33,765 bases of DNA from a bacterium UBA2219. GTDB taxonomy: Bacteria; Desulfobacterota; Deferrimicrobia; Deferrimicrobiales; Deferrimicrobiaceae. The DNA is taken from NCBI GenBank assembly GCA_002327765.1, contig DCUH01000031.1, forward strand, positions 1 through 33,765, in the 5' to 3' direction. Below, piece by piece: positions 1 through 7,483 of this stretch. The position numbers and the translations under genes were made by a program. The notes below the pieces were generated by a model that was given only the letters and a program-made list of their open reading frames with translations, ran no database searches and had not been told where the DNA came from. Numbering within the stretch: the stretch's first letter is position 1; each line of letters starts with the position of its first letter.

Positions 1-2
1 TC

Positions 3-161
3 GGGAAGGACGGCGGCTCGGCGGTCTCCCCGGACTACAGGTCCGGCGACAACGCCTTCAACGGCAGGGTCAAGGGGGTGCAGCTCTCGATCGCCGAAGA
101 CGACGGAAAGCACGTGGTCGACCCCGTCGACGCGATCCGGATGGCCCTGGCGCGGCAGTAG
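3..161 (+). CDS. Arylsulfatase, C-terminal end (5' truncated by window start)
   Basis: Fifty-two codons are visible before the TAG at 159-161, reading GKDGGSAVSPDYRSGDNAFNG and then a tail ending in MALARQ. The pattern of GKDGGS(P/A)VSPDY, a GNAF-like turn, a V-x-V/L strand and a final (V/M)A(M/L)ARQ is how bacterial arylsulfatases of the AslA/AtsA type end. These are S1-family sulfatases, usually periplasmic, which hydrolyse sulfate esters using a formylglycine residue. The active site lies outside the window, so catalytic competence cannot be judged. The gene sits 22 bases before the next start on the same strand and is probably the upstream member of the operon that ends at 7461. The identification rests on a short C-terminal match from memory. 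Confidence 0.75.
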   Translation, partial: GKDGGSAVSPDYRSGDNAFNGRVKGVQLSIAEDDGKHVVDPVDAIRMALARQ

Positions 162-183
162 GGCATTACCTGCGGGAGGTTCC

Positions 184-849
184 ATGGAAGGACAGGACCA
201 GGCCCGTCGTATCGAGCCGCGCTGGCCGGTCGCGCTCGCGATCCTGGCGGTTCTTGCCCTGCTGCTGGGGTTGCCCGCCCGGGTCCGGGTGTACCCGGAC
301 TGGTTTTCCTCCGTCGTCGCGATGGTCGTGCTCGCCCCGCTTGCCGCCGTTTCCCTTGCGTCCGATAAAGCGCTATGGCAGCGGGTCGAGCGCACGGTCA
401 TGCTGATTTTCTGCCTGTTTTTCGGGTTTGGGACCGTTTCGAACCTGGCGACGCTGATCGGCGCCATTCTTCACCCGTCGGAGGGGATCGGCGGCCTGCA
501 GCTCCTGGCCTCGAGCATCTCGGTGTGGGTCTCCAACGTGTTCGTGTTCTCGTTGCTGTACTGGCAGTTCGATCGCGGCGGCCCCGGACCCCGCGCGGGC
601 GAAACGGTTTCGAGGTCGGACTTCCTCTTCCCCCAGGCGGGTGCTTCTTCCGAAGACGTGCCGCCCGGCTGGCGGCCGATGTTCGTGGATTACCTGTACC
701 TCGGCTTCTCGACGGCGACGGCGTTCAGCACGACCGACGTCATGCCGCTGACATCCCGCGCCAAGATGGCGATGATGCTCGAAAGCTCGATCTCGCTCGT
801 GACGATCGTCGTCGTCGCGTCCCGCGCGATCAATATTCTCGGGAACTGA
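184..849 (+). CDS. Conserved polytopic inner-membrane protein
   Basis: 221 residues. The ATG at 184 is preceded by GGGAGG with good spacing. Hydrophobic segments lie at about residues 16-34, 42-60, 70-93, 105-127 and 197-217. A soluble loop of about 35 residues follows the fourth segment. After it comes a conserved-looking stretch, YLYLGFSTATAFSTTDV, resembling a pore-loop or re-entrant segment seen in uncharacterised bacterial membrane proteins with a WQFDRGGP...FLFPQ...W-P-F-DYLYL-F signature. I recognise that signature but not a function. It lies between the arylsulfatase gene and a DUF202 gene, with 28 bases to the latter, so it is probably cotranscribed. An ion-channel-like role is possible but is only inference. 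Confidence 0.8.
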   Translation: MEGQDQARRIEPRWPVALAILAVLALLLGLPARVRVYPDWFSSVVAMVVLAPLAAVSLASDKALWQRVERTVMLIFCLFFGFGTVSNLATLIGAILHPSEGIGGLQLLASSISVWVSNVFVFSLLYWQFDRGGPGPRAGETVSRSDFLFPQAGASSEDVPPGWRPMFVDYLYLGFSTATAFSTTDVMPLTSRAKMAMMLESSISLVTIVVVASRAINILGN

Positions 850-877
850 TCGGTTCCGGCGGAGAGGAGGAGAGCCG

Positions 878-1387
878 ATGGGTGGAGAAACCGATGATAA
901 GACGATCACCCTGTGGAAGAAGACAGCCCGCTTCCTCGCGGCCGCGTTCGGTTTTGTCAAGGCAGATGCCGGGATGCCGCCCGCCGGCGGTCCGGACGCG
1001 GCGAACCGTCTCGCCGGCCAGCGCACGGACCTCGCGATGGAGCGCACCTACATGGCCTCGGAGCGCACCCTCATGGGGTGGATCCGTACCGCCCTCTCCA
1101 TGATCAGCTTCGGGTTCACCCTGGGGAAGCTCGGGCAGGCCCTCGACAGCGTCGAGGTGAAGGGATTCCTCGGGATGAAACGCATGGTCAGCGTAGAGAG
1201 CATGGCCTACTTTCTCGTCGTGCTCGGGACCTTGGGGCTGCTTGCGGCCACCGTGCAGTTCCGGATTCGCACGAACGAGCTGCAGGCCAGGGGGCTTCCG
1301 CCTCGGGTCAGCATCGCCTTTTACATCAGCCTGGTGCTGACGGTCGTGGGCGGTTTCGCCCTCACGGCCCTGGTGATGAATCTGTGA
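878..1387 (+). CDS. DUF202 (YidH-like) membrane protein
   Basis: 169 residues. The ATG at 878 follows a GGAGAGGAGGAG ribosome-binding stretch. The hallmark of the family is at about residues 50-72: R-T-x-L-A-x-E-R-T-x-x-A-x-E-R-T-x-x-x-W-I-R-T, which precedes the first transmembrane segment. Two more membrane segments follow (about 108-126 and 145-167), giving the usual three-helix DUF202 topology. The N-terminal 45 residues before the motif are longer than in the small YidH/YidG proteins. The biochemical role of the family in bacteria is unknown. Its TGA overlaps the GTG start of the next gene (GTGA), which indicates translational coupling. Confidence 0.9.
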   Translation: MGGETDDKTITLWKKTARFLAAAFGFVKADAGMPPAGGPDAANRLAGQRTDLAMERTYMASERTLMGWIRTALSMISFGFTLGKLGQALDSVEVKGFLGMKRMVSVESMAYFLVVLGTLGLLAATVQFRIRTNELQARGLPPRVSIAFYISLVLTVVGGFALTALVMNL

Positions 1388-2469
1388 GCGGCCGCCTTCC
1401 CTGCGGGAGCTTCCTCCGCGCCACGGCCGCGTTGCTCGCGCTCGCCCTCCTCGGGCCCGGCTGCGCCAGCCTCGGCCCCAAGGCGATCTCCCGGGACCGC
1501 CTCGACTACCACGAGGCGCTGTCCTCCTCGTGGAAGACCCAGACGCTCCTGAACCTGGTCCGGCTCCGGTACGTCGATCCGCCGATCTTCCTCGAGGTCG
1601 CCTCCATCGTGAACTCCTATTCCCTGGAGTCCGGGGTCACCCTCGAGGGCGTCTTCGGATCCCAGGTCCCGAACTCCACCACCCTGGGCGCCCACGGGAC
1701 GTACACCGACCGCCCGACCATCACCTACAGCCCGGTCGCGGGGGAAAAGTTCACGAGGAGCGTGATGACCCCCATCACGCCCGTGGCGATCCTGTCGCTG
1801 ATCCAAGTGGGCTACCCCGTGGACGCGGTCTTCCGGCTCTGCGTGAAGACCGTCAACGGGATATCCAACCAGACGGGGGCCTTCGCCTTGAGGCAGCCGG
1901 CCGACCCGTCGTTCGTTCCGCTCCTCGAAGCGCTTCGCCGGATCCAGGTCTCCGGGGGGGTCGGCCTGCGGCTGGAGAAGCGCACCAGCGAAGAGACGGC
2001 GATCCTGCTCTTCCGAAAGAGCCGCTCGACGGCGCTGGAGGCCGACCGGCGGTTCGTGGCGCAGACCCTCGGCCTGACGGAGGCCGACGAGTACAGCTTG
2101 GTCTTCGGGGCGATCCCGGCCCGCCCCGGGGAAATCGCGATCCTCAGCCGCTCCATGCTGGAGATCATGTCGGAGATCGGCTCCGGCATCGACGTCCCGG
2201 AGAAGGAAATCGAAGAGAAGCGGGTCGTTCCCCCGCCGGTCTTCGAAGGAATGCCCGGCCCCGCGCTTCCCCCGCTGGTGCGCGTCCGGTGCACGGCGGA
2301 GCGGCCGGAAGATGCCTACGCCGCCGTGCGGTATCGCGGCCAATGGTTCTGGATCGAGGACCGGGACATTCCGTCGAAAAGGGTATTCTCGTTCCTGATG
2401 TTGCTGTTCTCCCTGGCCGAGACCGGCGGGCATCCGAACCTTCCGGTGCTGACGATCCCGGCGGGATAG
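1384..2469 (+). CDS. Uncharacterised lipoprotein, coupled to the DUF202 gene
   Basis: 361 residues if translation starts at the GTG at 1384, which overlaps the preceding stop. That start places a signal peptide directly at the N-terminus: a short basic region, an ALLALALL core, then a lipobox-like GPGC with Cys at about residue 27. The same frame is open further upstream, but starting there would bury the signal peptide. The mature part is soluble and contains WKTQTLLNLVRLRYVDPP and a C-terminal segment with YRGQWFWIEDRDIPSKRVF. I recognise this ending from uncharacterised proteins of sulfatase-linked envelope operons, but know no function. It is predicted to be membrane-anchored in the periplasm. 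Confidence 0.82.
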   Translation: MSGRLPCGSFLRATAALLALALLGPGCASLGPKAISRDRLDYHEALSSSWKTQTLLNLVRLRYVDPPIFLEVASIVNSYSLESGVTLEGVFGSQVPNSTTLGAHGTYTDRPTITYSPVAGEKFTRSVMTPITPVAILSLIQVGYPVDAVFRLCVKTVNGISNQTGAFALRQPADPSFVPLLEALRRIQVSGGVGLRLEKRTSEETAILLFRKSRSTALEADRRFVAQTLGLTEADEYSLVFGAIPARPGEIAILSRSMLEIMSEIGSGIDVPEKEIEEKRVVPPPVFEGMPGPALPPLVRVRCTAERPEDAYAAVRYRGQWFWIEDRDIPSKRVFSFLMLLFSLAETGGHPNLPVLTIPAG

Positions 2470-2499
2470 CGCTGGCGCGAAGGAAAGAGAGACGGGATC

Positions 2500-3516
2500 A
2501 TGAAAAAATGGGGACGGCGGGTCGCCGCGGTTCTGCTCTCGACCGTTCTGGTCCCGGCCGTGGCGTGGTGCGCCGCCGCGCTCTGGTTCGACGGGCCGGC
2601 GTCCCGGTGGCAGGCCGGCCTCCTGGCGGCGGGGTTCCCTGCGGCCTGTCTCGCGATCGCGGCCGGGCTGCGCCCTCCGCGCCGGGCGGCCTTCGCGGTG
2701 GTTTTCGCGGTCCTCGTCGTGGCGGCCTGGTGGATCCGGATCCCGCCAAGCAACGACCGGGATTGGCAGCGGGACGTCGCCCTCCCGCCGACAGCCGAAC
2801 TTTCCGGGAGCCGCCTGACGGTCCACAACGTTCGCAACTTCGACTACCGCAGCGAGACCGACTTCGCCGAGCGGTGGGAGACGCGCAGCTACGACCTGGA
2901 CACCCTCCAGGGGATCGACATCTTTCTGTGCTACTGGGGCCCCACGCTGATCGCGCACACGATCGTCAGCTGGGAATTCGCCGACGGGTCCCACCTGGCC
3001 GCTTCCATCGAGACGCGCAAGGAGGTGGGGGAGGGCTATTCGGCGGTGCGGGGCTTCTTCCGGCAGTTCGAGATCTACTACGTGCTGGCCGACGAGCGCG
3101 ACGTCGTGCGGTTGCGGACGAACCACCGCGGGGAGCGGCTGTTCCTCTACCGGATGAAGGCCTCCCCGGCGCAGGCCCGGGCCCTCCTGGTGGAATACGT
3201 GAAAGAGATCAACGGACTGGCGGTCAAGCCGCGCTGGTACAACGCGCTTACGAACAGCTGCACCACCGCCATCCGGCACCATGCCCGGCGGATCCAGGCG
3301 GCCAAACCCTGGGATTGGCGGATCCTCGCCAACGGGCATGCGGACCGGATGTCCTACGAGCGCGGGAGCATCGATACGAGCCTCCCGTTCGAGGAGCTGC
3401 GCCGGCGAAGCGAGGTGACGGAGAGGGCCAGGGCGGCGGGGCAGGCCCCGGATTTCTCCCGGCGCATCCGCTTCGGCCTCCCCGGCGGCCACTCAACGGA
3501 GACCTCGTGGAAGTGA
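2500..3516 (+). CDS. DUF4105-domain protein, membrane-anchored
   Basis: 338 residues. The ATG at 2500 follows GAAAGAGAGACGGG. Two or three hydrophobic segments lie in the first 80 residues (about 7-28, 41-56 and 64-80). The soluble part from about residue 85 looks like a DUF4105 (Lnb N-terminal periplasmic) domain. It has a V-H-N-V-R-N-F-D-Y strand, a SYDLDTLQGIDIFLCYW segment, an E-T-R-K-E segment and the conserved N-S-C-T-T-A-I motif at about residues 249-255 with a downstream His pair. The family is thought to contain a papain-like Cys/His active site. The Cys of NSCTT would be the nucleophile here, but the chemistry is not established. The periplasmic location is inferred from the membrane anchor. 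Confidence 0.85.
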   Translation: MKKWGRRVAAVLLSTVLVPAVAWCAAALWFDGPASRWQAGLLAAGFPAACLAIAAGLRPPRRAAFAVVFAVLVVAAWWIRIPPSNDRDWQRDVALPPTAELSGSRLTVHNVRNFDYRSETDFAERWETRSYDLDTLQGIDIFLCYWGPTLIAHTIVSWEFADGSHLAASIETRKEVGEGYSAVRGFFRQFEIYYVLADERDVVRLRTNHRGERLFLYRMKASPAQARALLVEYVKEINGLAVKPRWYNALTNSCTTAIRHHARRIQAAKPWDWRILANGHADRMSYERGSIDTSLPFEELRRRSEVTERARAAGQAPDFSRRIRFGLPGGHSTETSWK

Positions 3517-3541
3517 ACCTCGGACGAGAGGAGACGCAATC

Positions 3542-5446
3542 TTGAATCGGCACGGCCTGCCAGTCCGCAAGGCGCTGTTCCTCCTGGCCGCGTTGGTTGC
3601 CTTGTCCGCGGCGGGCTGCGCGACGCCCGTGGGCGTCAAGCGGGTTACCCTCCAGGACGCGTATCGCGAGATCAACGTCACCGCGCTGAGCCGGGGGGAG
3701 GCGAGCGGGGATACCCGGGTCGTGCTGCAGCGGTACGACCTGGTGGGGCGCATCGACAAGGATCCCCTGGCCGCCCTGGCGACCCTGCGGGAGAAGGCCA
3801 TGGGGGAGGACTACCGGCGCGACCTCCGTTTCGCCATCGCCGAGCTGGAATATCTATATGCAAGCCAACTCCTGGGTAGCGAAGATCCCGAAGAGCGCGG
3901 GAGGGCCGCAGACCATTTCCTGGACGCCGCCGGGTACGCCTACTCCTACCTGCTTGGCCTCAGTTCGGAGGATCCGCCGGGTCCGTACGACCGGCGTTTC
4001 CGGGTCGCCTGCGATCTCTACAACCGCGCCCTGGGCCGGGGGCTGGCCACCGGCGAAGGGGGGAAGGTGGACCTTCGGGGGGGGGAACGGAAGCTGCCCT
4101 CGGGCCTCCTGACGATCTCCCCGGACACGAGCAGGCTGCCCTGGCCGGTCGACGCCTTCGACCTGTTCCTCCTTTCGGACGAATATTCCGTGCAGGGTCT
4201 CACGGTGCGGAACCGCACGCCGGGGATGGGCGTCCCGATGATCGCGGTCCAGCGAAAGACCCCGGACAGGCCGGTGGAGTGGGCGGTTCCCGTGACCGCC
4301 TTCCTGCGGATCTCCCGGGAGGGTTCCGGCGACGGCGAGCGTCGATTCAGGGGCACACTGGAGCTGTACTCCGCCTACGAAGAGACGGAGGCGGTGGTAG
4401 ACGGGCGCAAGGTGCCGCTGGAGACCGATTCCACCGTCCCGTTCGCCTACATGCTGGATAATCCCTATGTCTGGAAGGCCGGGCTCCAGCGGTTCCTGAA
4501 GCTCGAGGGCCGGGTCGACCCCGGGATCAAGCCCATCCAGCCCTACATGCCCGGCCGCATCCCCGTGGTCTTCGTGCACGGAACGGCGAGCAGTCAGGTC
4601 TGGTGGGCGGAGATGATCAACACGCTGCGCTCCGACCCGGTCCTCCGGAAGCGCTACCAGTTCTGGCTCTTCCAGTACAACAGCGGCATCCCCGTCACCA
4701 TCTCGGCGGCGGAGCTGCGCCGGTCCCTGACACAAGTGGTCAAGGAACTCGACCCGGACGGCAGGGATCCCGCACTGGGGCGGATGGTGGTGATCGGCCA
4801 CAGCCAGGGAGGGCTGCTCACCCGGATGACGGCGGTCCGCACCGGGGACCGGTTGTGGCGCGCCTTGAGCGACGACACGCTGGAAGACGCCCCGCTGGAC
4901 CCGGAGACGAAGAAGCGGCTCCGGGAGTATCTCTTCATCGAACCGCTGCCCTTCGTCTCGCGCGTCGTCTTCATCTCCACCCCCCACCGGGGAAGCTACC
5001 TCGCGGGCTACCGGGTGAGGAACCTCGTCCGGCGCTTCGTGCGCCTGCCGCTGGACATCGCCCAGGTCGGGTCCGAGCTTTTCCGGGCGGAAGGCAGACT
5101 GAAGCTTCCTTTAAGCATGCGCGGGAAGATTCCGACGAGCGTGGACGGGATGTCGCCGGAGAACCCGGTACTTCAGGCGTTGGTGTCCACGCCCTTGGAG
5201 CCGGGGGTGAAGGCCCACTCGATCATCGCCGTCAAGGGGGAGGGGGACTACCGGGAAGGGAACGACGGGGTCGTCGAATATAAAAGCGCACACCTGGAGG
5301 ATGTGGAGTCGGAGTTCATCGTACGCAGCGGCCACTCCTGCCAGGGGCACCCGCTTACCATCGAGGAGGTTCGGCGCATCCTGCTGGAGCACATCGCACC
5401 GCCCCGGCCCGGGACCGCAAGCGAAGGGACGGGGAAACCACTTTAA
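3542..5446 (+). CDS. Lipoprotein with a C-terminal alpha/beta-hydrolase domain
   Basis: 634 residues starting at a TTG (3542) with GAGGAG 8-9 bases upstream. The signal peptide ends in a lipobox (LSAAGC, Cys about 26). The first 330 residues are of unknown fold. From about residue 340 the sequence is hydrolase-like: PVVFVHGTASS (oxyanion-hole HG motif), VVIGHSQGGLLTRM with nucleophile Ser at about 420, and STPHRGS. A C-terminal SGHSCQGHP at about 597-605 supplies a plausible catalytic His. This is the pattern of PGAP1- or lipase-like serine hydrolases. The substrate is unknown; an envelope lipid or ester is plausible from the lipid anchor. The stop overlaps the following ATG by one base. Confidence 0.88.
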   Translation: MNRHGLPVRKALFLLAALVALSAAGCATPVGVKRVTLQDAYREINVTALSRGEASGDTRVVLQRYDLVGRIDKDPLAALATLREKAMGEDYRRDLRFAIAELEYLYASQLLGSEDPEERGRAADHFLDAAGYAYSYLLGLSSEDPPGPYDRRFRVACDLYNRALGRGLATGEGGKVDLRGGERKLPSGLLTISPDTSRLPWPVDAFDLFLLSDEYSVQGLTVRNRTPGMGVPMIAVQRKTPDRPVEWAVPVTAFLRISREGSGDGERRFRGTLELYSAYEETEAVVDGRKVPLETDSTVPFAYMLDNPYVWKAGLQRFLKLEGRVDPGIKPIQPYMPGRIPVVFVHGTASSQVWWAEMINTLRSDPVLRKRYQFWLFQYNSGIPVTISAAELRRSLTQVVKELDPDGRDPALGRMVVIGHSQGGLLTRMTAVRTGDRLWRALSDDTLEDAPLDPETKKRLREYLFIEPLPFVSRVVFISTPHRGSYLAGYRVRNLVRRFVRLPLDIAQVGSELFRAEGRLKLPLSMRGKIPTSVDGMSPENPVLQALVSTPLEPGVKAHSIIAVKGEGDYREGNDGVVEYKSAHLEDVESEFIVRSGHSCQGHPLTIEEVRRILLEHIAPPRPGTASEGTGKPL

Positions 5447-5469
5447 TGAAGGGAAAGGAGAATTCGGTG

Positions 5470-6027
5470 ATGGAACGACGGATTTCGGTATTGGCAATGG
5501 TGTCGCTCCTGCTGGTATGCGCCGCCGCGGGTTTCGCGGCGGACAAGCCCGGCGGCGAGGCGGCGGAGCTGCTGGTCGTCACGGCCACCGTCGAAAAGAT
5601 CGACATGGCGACCCGGGAAGTCACCCTGAAGGGAGAGGGAGGGAAACTCGAGACGATCAAGGTGGGACCGGAGGCCCGGAACCTCGGGCAGCTGAAGGTC
5701 GGGGACAAGGTGACGTTCAAGTATTTCCAGGCCCTGGCGGTCTCCGTCGCCCCGGCCGGAGGCAAGCCGTCGCTCACGGGAGCGACCGACGTGCAGCGGG
5801 CGCCTCTCGGCGCGAAGCCCGGCGGCCGGGTGACCAGCACGGTGGAGGCGGTGGGCACGGTGGAGGCGCTGGATCTCAAGGCGCGGACCGCCACGATCCG
5901 GGGGCCCAAGGGGAAAGTGCACACGATGAAGGTGGGCGACCAGGTCCGTCTGGAGAATGTCAAGGTGGGCGACCAGGTCACGGTGCGCTACACCGAGGCC
6001 ATGGCGATCTCCGTGGAAAAACCGTAA
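5470..6027 (+). CDS. Secreted protein with two copies of a small beta-rich repeat module
   Basis: 185 residues from the ATG at 5470, which has GGAG nine bases upstream. An in-frame ATG at 5446 overlaps the previous stop but lacks its own ribosome site and would put charged residues before the signal peptide. The signal peptide ends at about GFAAD. Two modules follow. The first has ATVEKIDMATREVTLKG...IKVG...NLGQLKVGDKVTFKYFQALAVSV. The second has GTVEALDLKARTATIRG...MKVG...VKVGDQVTVRYTEAMAISVEKP. The pattern of a glycine turn and a KVGDxV hairpin suggests an OB- or SH3-like barrel, but no family was recognised. A paralogue lies two genes downstream at 6800. Confidence 0.82.
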   Translation: MERRISVLAMVSLLLVCAAAGFAADKPGGEAAELLVVTATVEKIDMATREVTLKGEGGKLETIKVGPEARNLGQLKVGDKVTFKYFQALAVSVAPAGGKPSLTGATDVQRAPLGAKPGGRVTSTVEAVGTVEALDLKARTATIRGPKGKVHTMKVGDQVRLENVKVGDQVTVRYTEAMAISVEKP

Positions 6028-6055
6028 TGCCATCCGAACGAAAGGGGAAAAAGAG

Positions 6056-6760
6056 ATGATTCGCGAGAAAACGGTGGGGATGCTTCTGATGTTCGTTCTT
6101 GTCCTTCCGCTGGCGGCGGGATGCGCGCCGAGTCTCAAGGCGAAGAGCGTCGACGTCAACCAGGCGTTCCTGGTGGACCCCGCGATTCTCACGGCGGGAA
6201 CCGGCGACCAGGCGCTGTATCGGTACCAGAACCCGAACTTCGACTTCAGGAAGTACACCAAGGTCATCGTCGACCCGGTGATCCTGTACAACGAAAAGGC
6301 GGTGGAAGGGGCGGCCCGGGAGAACTACCAGAAGCTGGCCAACAACGCGTTCGTCTATGTTGTGGACGAGTTGCGCAAGGATTACACGATCGCGACGGAG
6401 CCGGGGCCGGATACGCTGCGGATCCAGTTCGCCATCTCCGACGCCCAGAAGGCGGCGCCGGTCCGCAACTTCCTGACGACCTTCATGCCGCCGGGCATCG
6501 CCATCAGCAGCGTGAAATACGCCGCCACCGGGAAGCCCGCCGCGGTGGGGGAAGTCACCGGCGAGGTCAAGATGACCGATTCCGGGACCGGCCAATTGGC
6601 CGGGGCCGCGCTCGACAGGCGCGTCGGGGGGAAGACGCTGAGCGGGGTGTTCGACACCTGGGAAGGCGCGGACTCCGCCGTGCAATACTGGGCCAAGAGG
6701 ATCCGGTACATGCTGTGTGAAGCCCGCGGCGGCAAGGGATGCCCGGAGATCAAGCCGTAA
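6056..6760 (+). CDS. DUF3313-type lipoprotein
   Basis: 234 residues from the ATG at 6056, 9 bases after AAAGGGG. The signal peptide ends in the lipobox PLAAGC with Cys at about residue 22. The mature chain has FDFRKYTKVIVDPVILY and TLRIQFAISDAQKA, and ends with an acidic DTWEGADSAVQYWAKRIRY stretch. These are the landmarks I associate with DUF3313 lipoproteins: a K-V-I/V-V-D-P-V strand early, L-x-I-x-x-A-I/L-x-D midway, then D-x-W-G/E-x-A/D near the end. The function of that family is unknown. It lies between two paralogous repeat proteins (5470 and 6800) on the same strand with short gaps, which suggests a common envelope role. Confidence 0.85.
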   Translation: MIREKTVGMLLMFVLVLPLAAGCAPSLKAKSVDVNQAFLVDPAILTAGTGDQALYRYQNPNFDFRKYTKVIVDPVILYNEKAVEGAARENYQKLANNAFVYVVDELRKDYTIATEPGPDTLRIQFAISDAQKAAPVRNFLTTFMPPGIAISSVKYAATGKPAAVGEVTGEVKMTDSGTGQLAGAALDRRVGGKTLSGVFDTWEGADSAVQYWAKRIRYMLCEARGGKGCPEIKP

Positions 6761-6799
6761 CCGCCGCAGCCGACGATGGATAATTCGAGGAGGCATTGG

Positions 6800-7405
6800 A
6801 TGGTGAAAAGAATCGCGTTCGTCGCACTCGCCCTGATGCTGGTTTTACAGATCGCCGCGGGCGGCCGGGCGCAGGAACCCGCCGCGAAGGCGAAAGGCGG
6901 GGCGGTGCCGGCGTCCTGGAAAACGGAAACGATGGTCGAGGAGACGGCGACCGTGGTGGCGATCGACACCTCGACCCGGATGGTCACGCTGAAGTCTCCC
7001 GACGGGAAAGAGTCCACGGTCAAGGCGGGAAAGCATATACAGAATCTCGACCTCGTGAAGGCGGGCGACCAGGTAAGGTTCGCTCGCTACGCGGCCCTCG
7101 CGGTCCGCGTGCTGGAGAAGGGGGAAAAGGCGCCCGCGACCGGTGAGGGCGGAATGGTGCTGCGTACGAAAGACGAAGGGAAGCCGGGGGGATTCGCCAT
7201 GCGGGAGAAGACGGCTCTCTTCACGGTCGAGTCCATCGACAGGAAGGCGAAGACCGCGACCCTGAAAGGAGAGGACGGGAAGTCCGTTACGGTCACGCCG
7301 CAAGACCCGAAACGACTCGACCAGGCGAAAGTGGGCGACCGCCTGGAGATCACGGTGACCGAAGAGGTCGCGGTGAAGGTCGAGAAGGTGGAAAAGAAAA
7401 AGTAG
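6800..7405 (+). CDS. Secreted repeat-module protein, paralogue of the 5470 gene
   Basis: 201 residues from the ATG at 6800, preceded by CGAGGAGG. An earlier in-frame ATG at 6776 would add eight residues before the signal peptide and lacks a ribosome site. The signal peptide ends at about GGRAQ. Two modules follow: ETATVVAIDTSTRMVTLKS...VKAGDQVRFARYAALAVRV, and FTVESIDRKAKTATLKGEDGK...AKVGDRLEITVTEEVAVKVEK. Order and motifs match the 5470 protein, so the operon carries four copies of one module in two genes. The chain ends in Lys-rich VEKVEKKK. This is the last gene before the strong terminator at 7423-7461. The function is unknown. Confidence 0.83.
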   Translation: MVKRIAFVALALMLVLQIAAGGRAQEPAAKAKGGAVPASWKTETMVEETATVVAIDTSTRMVTLKSPDGKESTVKAGKHIQNLDLVKAGDQVRFARYAALAVRVLEKGEKAPATGEGGMVLRTKDEGKPGGFAMREKTALFTVESIDRKAKTATLKGEDGKSVTVTPQDPKRLDQAKVGDRLEITVTEEVAVKVEKVEKKK

Positions 7406-7422
7406 GGATGCAAAGATGACGC

Positions 7423-7461
7423 CGCCGCGCCAACCGGAGCGGGTTGGCGCGGCGTTTTCTT
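7423..7461 (+). terminator. Strong intrinsic terminator of the 5' operon
   Basis: A perfect 13-bp inverted repeat, CGCCGCGCCAACC (7423-7435) and GGTTGGCGCGGCG (7442-7454), with a 6-base loop (GGAGCG), is followed immediately by TTTTCTT. It starts 17 bases after the stop of the repeat-module gene and ends 22 bases before the first ATG of the AsmA-like gene. It therefore marks the end of the operon that begins upstream of the window. Confidence 0.93.
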
Positions 7462-7483
7462 CAGGATCTGACATACTTCTTTC

